From contig CAVYHD010000018.1 in NCBI GenBank assembly GCA_963768075.1, positions 372,001 to 436,000 on the forward strand: a stretch of DNA of 64,000 nucleotides, in the 5' to 3' direction. Source of the DNA: QHXW01 sp963768075 (lineage in GTDB: Bacteria > Acidobacteriota > Terriglobia > Bryobacterales > Bryobacteraceae). This document shows, piece after piece, positions 40,974-48,267 of this stretch. Numbering within the stretch: position 1 is the first letter of the stretch; every line of letters starts with the position of its first letter. Below the pieces are notes generated by a model that was not told where the DNA came from, made no database searches, and saw only the letters and a list, made by a program, of their open reading frames with translations. The translations under genes and the position numbers were made by a program.

Positions 40974-41837
40974 CTATCCTTCGGCGGCCGCGGCGCGGGC
41001 GGGGGCCTTAGCGGCAGCCTTGGGCTCTTCAACGACTTTTTCCTTATGCCCGGCGCGCCCGTAGGCTTCCAGTTTGCTGCGAATCAACTTGGGATTCAGA
41101 CCTTCCACGATGCCGGCGACACCGTCGAGCATCAGCTCGCGGTTCTGAATGACCCTTTGCATGCGGGCCTTGATCTTGGCACCCGCGGGCAGGAAGAAAA
41201 TGTTGGCCGATGCCACGCCATAAACCGTGGCCACAAAAGCCACCGCAATTCCGTGCCCCACTTCATCAATATTGGCCAGATTCTTCATCACCTGGATCAA
41301 TCCCAATACCGCGCCGATAATGCCGATGGTTGGCGCGTATCCACCAGCGGACTCAAAAACCTTGGCCTCGGCCTCCGCGTGCTGCTCCTCGACGTTGATC
41401 TCCAGTTCCATGATCTTGCGGATGACATCCAGGTCTGTGCCGTCCACCGCCAGGTTGAGCGCTTTGCGCAGAAACGGGTCCTGAATGGCGTCTGCTTCCT
41501 GCTCAAGCGAAACGATGCCGCTTTTCCGCGCCTTGGTGGCGTACCGGATGATTTCCTCGATGATGGCGTGCGGATTGCTATCCGCTTCAAAGAACACCAT
41601 GCCCAACTTCTTCACGGCCCCGATTAGCGTGTCGATGGGCGTCGTAACCATGACTGCGCCGATGGTGCCGCACAGGACGATGATTGCCGCGGTGACCTGA
41701 GAGACATCCTTGACTTTGCCGCCTTCGAGCACCAGGCCGCCCAGTATCCCGCCCACGGCGAGGAGCAATCCGCCAATGGTCACCAGATCCGGTTTACCGC
41801 CCGATTTTTTCGTCGCCGCCGGACTCTTGTCAGCCAT
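40974..41837 (-). CDS. motA: Flagellar motor stator protein MotA
   Basis: 287 aa with four hydrophobic segments (GGLLLAVGGILGGLVLEGG; AAIIVLCGTIGAVMV; APTIGIIGAVLGLIQVMKNL; AVAFVATVYGVASANIFFLP). The cytoplasmic loop carries the charged residues that contact FliG. The Ala/Lys-rich C-terminal tail (AAAKAPARAAAAEG) is longer than usual. ATG 41837 overlaps the flbD stop by eight bases. Confidence 0.93.
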   Translation of the reverse strand: MADKSPAATKKSGGKPDLVTIGGLLLAVGGILGGLVLEGGKVKDVSQVTAAIIVLCGTIGAVMVTTPIDTLIGAVKKLGMVFFEADSNPHAIIEEIIRYATKARKSGIVSLEQEADAIQDPFLRKALNLAVDGTDLDVIRKIMELEINVEEQHAEAEAKVFESAGGYAPTIGIIGAVLGLIQVMKNLANIDEVGHGIAVAFVATVYGVASANIFFLPAGAKIKARMQRVIQNRELMLDGVAGIVEGLNPKLIRSKLEAYGRAGHKEKVVEEPKAAAKAPARAAAAEG

Positions 41838-42093
41838 CGGTTTCGTCTAGTCTGTTCACGTCTGCCAGGAGATGCTGGTAATCCTGTTGTTTCAGAGGGC
41901 AGTCGCCTGCCCCCACGAGGAGGGATCTGCGGAACTGGATGATGCGCGCCAAAACTTCTTCGGCAGACTCCAGGACCACAAACTTCTGGCCAGTAGTTAA
42001 AGTCACTACCGTATCGGGGGTTACCTCCATATGCTCGATCAGGTCCGAGTTCAAAACTAAAGGGACATGATTCAAGCGGGTGAGCTGGATCAT
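41830..42093 (-). CDS. flbD: FlbD/SwrD family flagellar protein
   Basis: 87 aa. The N-terminus MIQLTRLNHVPLVLNSDLIE and TPDTVVTLTTGQKFVVLES are diagnostic of the FlbD (SwrD) family, short proteins that precede motA in many bacteria and support stator function in Bacillus. ATG 42093 is preceded by a sigma28-type promoter. It overlaps motA, giving the unit flbD-motA-motB. Confidence 0.88.
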   Translation of the reverse strand: MIQLTRLNHVPLVLNSDLIEHMEVTPDTVVTLTTGQKFVVLESAEEVLARIIQFRRSLLVGAGDCPLKQQDYQHLLADVNRLDETDG

Positions 42094-42114
42094 CTGTGAG
42101 CGCCGCCAAGATCC

Positions 42115-42140
42115 TTATCGGAACTTTCCCCTATAGTTTC
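42115..42140 (-). promoter_or_regulatory. Sigma28-type promoter of flbD-motA-motB
   Basis: On the minus strand GAAA (42140-42137), 14 bases and TCCGATAA (42122-42115), one mismatch to the FliA -10 consensus. Predicted start near 42107, leaving a very short leader before the flbD ATG at 42093. Confidence 0.6.
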
Positions 42141-42144
42141 CGGT

Positions 42145-42156
42145 AATTTACGGTAA
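42145..42156. promoter_or_regulatory. Candidate regulator site shared with the 48.2-kb control region
   Basis: TTACCGTAAATT on the minus strand. The same 12-mer lies inside the perfect palindrome at 48219-48239. It sits just upstream of the -35 element of the flbD promoter, a position where an activator or repressor could act. Confidence 0.4.
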
Positions 42157-42185
42157 CGTTCCGCCGGAAAATACCGGATTTTTCG

Positions 42186-42211
42186 GAAAAATCGCCCCAG
42201 CGGGCCGATAA
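42186..42211 (+). promoter_or_regulatory. Sigma28-type promoter of a small unknown gene
   Basis: GAAA (42186-42189), 14 bases and a perfect GCCGATAA (42204-42211). It is back to back with the flbD promoter. The predicted start near 42218 lies 20 bases before ATG 42239. Confidence 0.6.
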
Positions 42212-42238
42212 GCAAACTAAGGTATGCAGACTTTTGCC

Positions 42239-42583
42239 ATGAGCGCCGCCACTCGGGCGCAGCGTATTCTGAATGTGTGGGAGCAGGAGGATCTGCCCGG
42301 GCTCCAGGCTGAGCTGTATCTCGCGCAACAGGCTTGCGCCGACGCGGCCGGCGCACGAGCCGAAGAGCAGGAACGGCTGGAACTGCTGGAGGGAATCGCC
42401 GGACAAATGCAGCGAGACCTCGTCCGGCTGCCGCTGGGGTCGGGTGCCGGCAGGTGCGCCGCAACGTGTTTCCGCCTTCTCGAACACCTGGCCGCGAGCC
42501 GCCCGCAGCCGGCTAGTCAATCTGAAAAGCTTTCCTCTTTCCCGTACTCACAATCTGTCCGGAGAATTTCCGCTTGCCGTTGA
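42239..42583 (+). CDS. Small hypothetical protein under a sigma28-type promoter
   Basis: 114 aa from ATG 42239 (ATG 42224 is possible but lies about six bases from the predicted transcription start). Helical and charged: QRILNVWEQEDLPGLQAELY, then EEQERLELLEGIAGQMQRDL. The last 23 codons run antisense into the end of fliM. A one-base frame change would end it at TAG 42514 instead, as most indels in this sequence do. No family recognised; size and helical nature resemble FlgN/FliT-type chaperones. The perfect GCCGATAA upstream is the main reason to believe it. Confidence 0.5.
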   Translation: MSAATRAQRILNVWEQEDLPGLQAELYLAQQACADAAGARAEEQERLELLEGIAGQMQRDLVRLPLGSGAGRCAATCFRLLEHLAASRPQPASQSEKLSSFPYSQSVRRISACR

Positions 42584-43439
42584 CGAACCCGCCCAACGGT
42601 TCGTCGATGGGATGATCGAACGCCAGAACGTCGCCCTCCTTCAATTCCAGCATCTCGCGCACCCGCAACATCGGCCCTTCCAGATGTGTTTCCAACGTGC
42701 ATTTGGCATCGCGCAGTAGTTCCAGAGTCCGACCTTGTTCCGCCTCGGTGGCCTCGATCTTCCGCGGGGCCGATTGCGCGTCGCCCTCGTCGCCCTCCAA
42801 CGCCAGGATTTCGGAAGGCACGGCCAGGTTCAAGTGTCCGCCGCCCTCTTCCAGCTTCACATCAATGCTCACGGCCACCATCGGTTCGTGCGGCGCGTGA
42901 AGCAGTCGGGCTTCCCTGCCTACCGAATCGAGGGTGAGAGTGACTGGGAGCACGTCCTTCCAAGCGTCCGCCAACGCCTGCATGATGATCCGGAACAGCC
43001 CATCCAGCACGTTCTGTTCGATCTCGGTGATTTCCCGGTTGGTCGTGGTTCCGGCCTTGCCGCTGCCGCCAAGGAGTAATTCGATGATAGGAAACACCAG
43101 CGAGGGGTTCAGCTCCAGAACGGCGTTCGTTTCATGAGGGCTCATGCCGATCGAAACCACGCAGGTTGGCGAAGGCAGGCCGCGTAGAAATTCGCCGTAC
43201 GGAAGATGATCGACTCCCAGCAATTGTGCCGTCACGCTAGAGCGCAGATAGGCCGAAAGGCTGGACACGATGCTATGCAGAAACTTCTGTTTCAGCACAT
43301 CAACGGCGCGCCGCTGCGAACCGGGGGTCTGGCCCGGCTTGCGAAAATCGAAAGCAACCGCTTTGGGCGCTGCCGGTGCCTCCAGCGTCTCTACTCCGGC
43401 CGTCTGCACGGCGTGAATCTTCTGTGGCTCTTGATCCAT
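42513..43439 (-). CDS. fliM: Flagellar motor switch protein FliM, without N-terminal CheY-binding motif
   Basis: 308 aa. The CheC-like middle domain and C-terminal SpoA domain (EGDVLAFDHPIDEPLGGFVNGKRKFSGQI) are complete, and VVSIGMSPHETNAVLELNPSL matches FliM. The N-terminal 30 residues (MDQEPQKIHAVQTAGVETLE...) lack the usual LSQDEIDALL segment that binds CheY-P. No chemotaxis gene is present in the window. It is the last gene of the sigma28-flgM-flgN-flgK-flgL-fliM unit. Confidence 0.9.
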   Translation of the reverse strand: MDQEPQKIHAVQTAGVETLEAPAAPKAVAFDFRKPGQTPGSQRRAVDVLKQKFLHSIVSSLSAYLRSSVTAQLLGVDHLPYGEFLRGLPSPTCVVSIGMSPHETNAVLELNPSLVFPIIELLLGGSGKAGTTTNREITEIEQNVLDGLFRIIMQALADAWKDVLPVTLTLDSVGREARLLHAPHEPMVAVSIDVKLEEGGGHLNLAVPSEILALEGDEGDAQSAPRKIEATEAEQGRTLELLRDAKCTLETHLEGPMLRVREMLELKEGDVLAFDHPIDEPLGGFVNGKRKFSGQIVSTGKRKAFQID

Positions 43440-43447
43440 GGTGTTTT

Positions 43448-45037
43448 TCAGCCCAGGAAGTTAAATAGGCTGGTCTTCGGCAATTGACCTTCTGCCGTGA
43501 GCGCAGCTTGCAAATTCGTTTGATCCTCGGTCAGTTGAACCGCCACCTGGGTGATGTCGGCATCCTGCGTTTGGCTCAACTGGGTTTGTAGTTCGGTATT
43601 CTGCTGGGCCGCCAGCGTCTGCGCATTCTGCACGCGGTCTTGCACCGAGCCGTAGAACGCCAGTTGCGTGTTGAGATAGGTGCCGGCCACTTGCAGCGCG
43701 TTGACGGAAGTGGTGATGGCAGCCTGGTTGTTGCTTTGCAGAGCGACCACCAGGCTATTTACGGCGTAGAACACATTGCCAGGCGCCGGTGCGCCCCCGT
43801 TGCTGGCTGCGGTCACGGGCACATTGCCGGCGGCTGCTGGTCCGAACAGCGGCGACGCGCCGCCGGCGGCGCTGGTGGTGTCTACCAGGTTGAAGTTCGA
43901 GCTCCCCTGAAAGGAGATAGCGGTGCCATCGCCCGTCGCCAGCGCACTCACACCGGTGATGCCCGCGGCCTGTAGTGCGGTATTGATGGTGTTTACCGCG
44001 CCGGCAACGGTGGCACCGGCGCCAAGGCTGACATTGGCTGTACCCTCAGCATCGCTGAGCGTGAATGTATCCGCTCCGCTTAAGGTCGTGCCTGCGCCGC
44101 TGAAAGCGGCCGACTGCACGTTGTACTGTGACGGGTTCACCGCGTTAGCCGCTGCCGTTACGGTCGAAGTGCCTGCCGTGGGGGCCGCGACGCCAACCGT
44201 GAACGCGCCGGAGCTGGTGAACTGCACGGTCCCATCGGTTGTGTTAATCGATGCCGTGATCCCGGTTCCGGTCAGGCCGGCGTTGAGCTGGGTGATCACC
44301 GCGGTCCCGTTGATGCCGCCCGCGCCACCGTTCAAGACAACGCTGGTCGACTGCGGGTTGCCGCCGGCATCGACGTAGTTGAACGTGTAGGTCTGGGTGC
44401 CTGCCGTCAGGAACGATGTGGCCGGGTTGTTGAGGCTCACGGCGTTGCCGGCGAAGCTGGCGCCGCCCGATTGATCATCAAAAATCTGCTGCGCCGTCAG
44501 CGATATTGGGAACGGCGTGCCGTTTGAGTCCGTGATCTGTTGCGTCGCCGTGGGGTTGGCCAGCAACGCTGTGACTCCGGTCGGACTCGCTGCATTCAAC
44601 GTGTACGAGGGAGACTGCGGCTGATCGCCACTGAAAACATACTGGCCGTTCACTTGGGTGTTCGCCAACCCCACCAGTTGTTGGAGGATGTTGTTAACCT
44701 GTTGCGCGAGGGCTTGGTTTTGCGTCGCCGATGTCAGGGAGTTGGCGCCCTCTGTGCCGATGGACGTTGCCTCGCTGACCAGGTTCACCGCGGTTTGGAG
44801 AGCTTGCTCGGCCACCTGCGTGTTGCTCAATACGGGAGACAGGTTGTTCGTGACCTGCTGGTTGGCGTCGAGCGCGCTGCGAAGCTGCATCAAGGTAACC
44901 ATGTCCCCGGGATCGTCGGAGGGCTCGGAGATTCTCAGCCCCGAGGAGGTTTCATTGGTCAACTGCGTGATCTGGTTCGTCAGCGACGAAACGTTAGCGA
45001 GGAATACTTGCGCCGACGGATTAATGTCTTGGATCAT
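43448..45037 (-). CDS. flgL: Hook-filament junction protein FlgL (enlarged)
   Basis: 529 aa, clearly longer than typical FlgL (about 300-400). The N-terminal flagellin-like helix (NQITQLTNETSSGLRISEPSDDPGD) and the C-terminal helix (DRVQNAQTLAAQQNTELQTQ, then LSQTQDADITQVAVQLTEDQ) are conserved. The extra mass is a Thr/Ala/Gly-rich central part, likely surface exposed. ATG 45037 with GAGGAAA. Frame intact. Confidence 0.9.
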   Translation of the reverse strand: MIQDINPSAQVFLANVSSLTNQITQLTNETSSGLRISEPSDDPGDMVTLMQLRSALDANQQVTNNLSPVLSNTQVAEQALQTAVNLVSEATSIGTEGANSLTSATQNQALAQQVNNILQQLVGLANTQVNGQYVFSGDQPQSPSYTLNAASPTGVTALLANPTATQQITDSNGTPFPISLTAQQIFDDQSGGASFAGNAVSLNNPATSFLTAGTQTYTFNYVDAGGNPQSTSVVLNGGAGGINGTAVITQLNAGLTGTGITASINTTDGTVQFTSSGAFTVGVAAPTAGTSTVTAAANAVNPSQYNVQSAAFSGAGTTLSGADTFTLSDAEGTANVSLGAGATVAGAVNTINTALQAAGITGVSALATGDGTAISFQGSSNFNLVDTTSAAGGASPLFGPAAAGNVPVTAASNGGAPAPGNVFYAVNSLVVALQSNNQAAITTSVNALQVAGTYLNTQLAFYGSVQDRVQNAQTLAAQQNTELQTQLSQTQDADITQVAVQLTEDQTNLQAALTAEGQLPKTSLFNFLG

Positions 45038-45045
45038 GGTTTCCT

Positions 45046-46494
45046 CTAGGTCGTTGCGGGCAGCATGTTAATCGTGTCTTGCAGAAGCGTGTCCAGAATA
45101 TTCACGGTTTGCGCCGTAGCCTGGTAGGCGTTTTGAAACTCGACCAACTGGGCGGCTTCCGCGTTGAGCGACACGCCGGAAATTTGGCTGCGCAGGTTGC
45201 GCGCCTGGGCCACGGTCTGCTGCTGAACCTGCAATTGGTTCTGAGCGTCTGAGGCCTGCTGTCCGACTTGTTGGGCCAGTGATCCGTAATACCCTGTGAA
45301 ACTGAAACCGTTGATCTGGCCCACGGTGCTCGTCGGACTGGCCAACGCCGCAATCTGCAGGGCGATGCCATTGCTCACCTCCGGCGGCCCTGGCTGAATC
45401 GCTGCCAATTGACCGGCTGTCGCCGCGGGGTTGACCCCGAGCGTGCTGGCAACAGCGGTCGGCGCGGCGGCGTTGTAAGTGAACAGGGGGATGCCGGGAA
45501 CCGCCGGCGGCCCGTCGGATATGTTGCCCGAGGTGAGAATGTTGTTGACGGTGTCCGCGACGCCCTGCGCCAGCACGTTGAGGCCACCCTGCTGGTACGC
45601 GTTGCCGATGATCGACGGTAGAACCGTGTTGTACACCTGTAGCTGGCCGCTCAGCTCTCCCTGCGAGATCTGGGCCGTTACGTCGTTGCCGTCCGCGTCG
45701 ATAATGCGCGCGGGAGGAACGCCGTCGGCCACTGTCGCCGGGGCGGTGGCAGGGGTAGAGAAACTAACACTGAGCTGATCGGTTTGCGTGCCCATCACCA
45801 GCGGAGTTTGCCCATCCATCAACACCGTCCAAGTGCCGTTGGACTCCTGCCTGGTGGTGATGTTGGCATACTCCGACAAGCTTTCGAGTGTCGAGTGAAT
45901 CGACGCGTCGAGCCCGGCGTCGTCGGTGTCGCCATTCTGGATCTGCTGGTTGTCGGCGGCGAGCTGGCTGGCGTAGCTATTGATCTGGCTCACGGACTGC
46001 TGGATCTGCTGGCCGGTGCCGGTAAGATCCTGGGATAAACTCGAATACGCCTGCTGAAACGATTCCGAGATCTGCTGGGCGTCGTCGATGACCGTTTGTT
46101 GCGCGGTATTGCTGGTCGGCGAAACGCTCCAGGACGAAGCATCCGAGAAGAATTGATTGAGAGCGCCGGCAATACCCTGGTCGGAACTCACTATGAAGTT
46201 TGTCTGGATAGACGACAAGCTTTGAGAGGTAGCTTCCGCCGTGCCCAAAATCGAGACCTGCTGTTGCACGTTCGTTTCCGCGAATGCATTGCGAGCGCTT
46301 TGAATAGCGCCGACGGTAACTCCGCCGGGCAGCCCCTGGAGGGGTTGGAAAGGCTGCGCCTCGAGGGAGGCCGACTGGTTGGCATAGTCCGGTGTGGACG
46401 AATTCGAGACGTTGTTGCCAATCGTCTCCAGCGCGGTTTCGAATGCTTGCATGGCGCCGGCCGAGCTTTGAAGCGCAGTGATAAGGCTTCCCAT
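45046..46494 (-). CDS. flgK: Hook-filament junction protein FlgK
   Basis: 482 aa from ATG 46494, chosen because GGAGG precedes it and because MGSLITALQSSAGAMQAFET is the typical start. N-terminal ETIGNNVSNSSTPDYANQ and C-terminal NLRSQISGVSLNAEAAQLVE / FQNAYQATAQTVNILDTLLQ are conserved FlgK/HAP1 motifs. It seals the hook for filament growth. Coupled closely to flgN upstream. Confidence 0.93.
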   Translation of the reverse strand: MGSLITALQSSAGAMQAFETALETIGNNVSNSSTPDYANQSASLEAQPFQPLQGLPGGVTVGAIQSARNAFAETNVQQQVSILGTAEATSQSLSSIQTNFIVSSDQGIAGALNQFFSDASSWSVSPTSNTAQQTVIDDAQQISESFQQAYSSLSQDLTGTGQQIQQSVSQINSYASQLAADNQQIQNGDTDDAGLDASIHSTLESLSEYANITTRQESNGTWTVLMDGQTPLVMGTQTDQLSVSFSTPATAPATVADGVPPARIIDADGNDVTAQISQGELSGQLQVYNTVLPSIIGNAYQQGGLNVLAQGVADTVNNILTSGNISDGPPAVPGIPLFTYNAAAPTAVASTLGVNPAATAGQLAAIQPGPPEVSNGIALQIAALASPTSTVGQINGFSFTGYYGSLAQQVGQQASDAQNQLQVQQQTVAQARNLRSQISGVSLNAEAAQLVEFQNAYQATAQTVNILDTLLQDTINMLPATT

Positions 46495-46498
46495 ATCT

Positions 46499-46918
46499 TC
46501 AAACCTCCAGCCAAAGGCTACGGCTGGGTTCCGGCTTTCCCGGTGTGCCGTCCGCCGTATACCCCGCCACCATCGAAGCCGCCAGGCGCACCCATCCCGT
46601 ATGGAATGCCGCGGCGCCGTCAAGCAGGATGGTCAGGCGCGCGATATCGGCGCGAAGGGTCCCGAGCGGCGCGCGGAGCGCTGCATCCCGTTTGAAATTG
46701 CCGCCGGGTAGGTTCGTTTGCAACTGGTTCAACCCCTTCACTACCTCTTCTAGCCGGCCGCGACAATCGTTCAGATTCGCCACCGTCGGTTCGGTCAACA
46801 GCATGCGTGCGCCGCGGACGACGTGCTGCAGCTCGTTGACGGCGGCCAGGTGGTCGATGGGCTGGACGGGGGCGCTGCCCGGGCCGGGATCGTTGTTACG
46901 CGCAGTGTCACGCGCCAT
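46499..46918 (-). CDS. flgN: FlgN-like flagellar export chaperone
   Basis: 139 aa from ATG 46918, overlapping the flgM stop by 11 bases. Helical core LAAVNELQHVVRGARMLLTE and NLNDCRGRLEEVVKGLNQLQ. FlgN proteins are poorly conserved chaperones for FlgK and FlgL; the call rests mainly on the order flgM-flgN-flgK-flgL plus the helical pattern. The C-terminal 30 residues (MVAGYTADGTPGKPEPSRSL) are flexible. Confidence 0.65.
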   Translation of the reverse strand: MARDTARNNDPGPGSAPVQPIDHLAAVNELQHVVRGARMLLTEPTVANLNDCRGRLEEVVKGLNQLQTNLPGGNFKRDAALRAPLGTLRADIARLTILLDGAAAFHTGWVRLAASMVAGYTADGTPGKPEPSRSLWLEV

Positions 46919-47219
46919 CCTTGCCTCCAATCGCGTCTTGGACCAGGGCACTGCTGACCGCGCGCGCGTCCGGCCGGTAGGTTCCGGCGCTGTACTGCTG
47001 CGCCAGTTCCTGTACGCGCTGCGCGCGCCCCACCGACTGCGATGCCAATGTTTGTGAGACGTTCCCCGCCAGGCTCGAGATTTCCGCGCGATCACCACCC
47101 ACCGACCCGGAACCCTGGGTAGCGGGCGTGGATGTCAAAGCGTCAACGGCGGGTGTTTCCTGCGGCCGTCCCGGCTGCAGTCCGGCTGCGCCGTTCAAAT
47201 TCTGATTGTCGATCCTCAT
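46908..47219 (-). CDS. flgM: Anti-sigma28 factor FlgM
   Basis: 103 aa from ATG 47219. The C-terminal sigma-binding region (VQELAQQYSAGTYRPDARAV, SSALVQDAI) matches FlgM, and the unstructured N-terminal half begins MRIDNQNLNG. FlgM holds the flagellar sigma factor inactive and is exported once the hook is complete. It is directly downstream of one sigma28 gene (four-base overlap), suggesting co-production. Confidence 0.82.
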   Translation of the reverse strand: MRIDNQNLNGAAGLQPGRPQETPAVDALTSTPATQGSGSVGGDRAEISSLAGNVSQTLASQSVGRAQRVQELAQQYSAGTYRPDARAVSSALVQDAIGGKDGA

Positions 47220-48022
47220 ATTTGCGCCGGCGAACAAATGCCGGATTCTTTCAGCATGCGGCCCATCGCTTCTAAAGCACTCCGGTGCATCTGGGAAACA
47301 CGGCTCTCATGCACTCCCATTTCGGCGCCAATCTCCTTCATGGTCATATGGCGGCAATAATGCTGCCGGATAACTTGCTGGTGGCGCGGCGTGAGGCTGT
47401 CAATCAGCCGGTCGAGCACCTCGCGCAACTGCCGCCGCTCGCAGATGTAGTCCGGGCCGGTCTCGGGAGCGCTGGCGGGATCCGGCGGTTGCCCATCCCG
47501 GGTTGCCGCGGGTTCTGCCGTCCGTGTCTGGCTCAGGGCGAGACTCTGGCTCCGCATCTCCACCGCCGAGATCATGAGCCGCTCGCAGAGCTCCTCTTCG
47601 CTCGGCTCCCGCTCCAGAATAGCTGTCAGCTCCTGCCGGGCCGCGCTCACCTGTTTCTGCCAGCGGCGCAACCGTCGCGGAGCCAAATCCTGGCGGCGAA
47701 GACTGTCGAGTATTTCTCCCTCGATGCGATACCGCGCGTAGATCGAAAACGGCACCGCCGTGCCGGGGTTGTAGCTCCGTCCGGCATTCACCAAGCCCAG
47801 CAGGCCGGATTGCGCCAGATCGTGCAGGTCCAGGCAGGCATTGGGAGGCAATGAGCCGTAGATGCGGTGTGCGATGGAATCAACCAGAGGCAAGCAGCTC
47901 AGAATTCTTTCGTGAGCGGATTGCGACGGCTGGGCCGCGTCACAGTCCTCGGCCGGTGCCGGCTCGCCCAGCGGCGTAGCTGCGAGCAGTGTAAGCGGGG
48001 GCGCGTCCACTGCGTCCACCAT
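47216..48022 (-). CDS. Sigma-70 family factor of FliA/WhiG type (paralogue next to flgM)
   Basis: 268 aa from ATG 48022, which has GGAGAG eight bases upstream. Region 2 (DLAQSGLLGLVNAGRSYNPG... ARYRIEGEILDSLRRQDL), region 3 (AARQELTAILEREPSEEELC) and region 4 (MTMKEIGAEMGVHESRVSQM) follow the sigma28 plan. A linker of about 30 residues rich in Pro/Ala/Thr lies between regions 3 and 4, longer than normal. A second, more canonical sigma28 is encoded at 51513. No intervening gap to flgM. Which one FlgM binds is unknown. Confidence 0.85.
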   Translation of the reverse strand: MVDAVDAPPLTLLAATPLGEPAPAEDCDAAQPSQSAHERILSCLPLVDSIAHRIYGSLPPNACLDLHDLAQSGLLGLVNAGRSYNPGTAVPFSIYARYRIEGEILDSLRRQDLAPRRLRRWQKQVSAARQELTAILEREPSEEELCERLMISAVEMRSQSLALSQTRTAEPAATRDGQPPDPASAPETGPDYICERRQLREVLDRLIDSLTPRHQQVIRQHYCRHMTMKEIGAEMGVHESRVSQMHRSALEAMGRMLKESGICSPAQI

Positions 48023-48218
48023 CGATTCTCTCCAATTGCCGTTGTCTTTCAATTTCTACGGCTCGGTGCGCTTCGTTTTTATCGAAATATCGAGCGCCTT
48101 TTCACAGAGGAAATAGTACGCACCGACAGACAGGTTAACCGGCAACTGGTCAACAGACAATATTGCAAAAGGTGCAGATTGAATGATTAACAAAGGTGCT
48201 ACGACAAAAGGCTAATCG

Positions 48219-48239
48219 CACAATTTACCGTAAATTGTG
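48219..48239. promoter_or_regulatory. Perfect 21-bp palindrome upstream of the enhancer-binding protein gene
   Basis: Arms CACAATTTAC (48219-48228) and GTAAATTGTG (48230-48239) around a single C. It lies 29 bases before the ATG of the regulator and about 200 bases before the divergent sigma gene. Its core TTACCGTAAATT recurs at 42145-42156. A dimeric DNA-binding protein, perhaps the regulator itself, is the natural reader. In a GC-rich genome an AT-rich perfect palindrome of this length is unlikely by chance. Confidence 0.55.
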
Positions 48240-48267
48240 TGTATTTTACTCTATATTCCACGCAATT

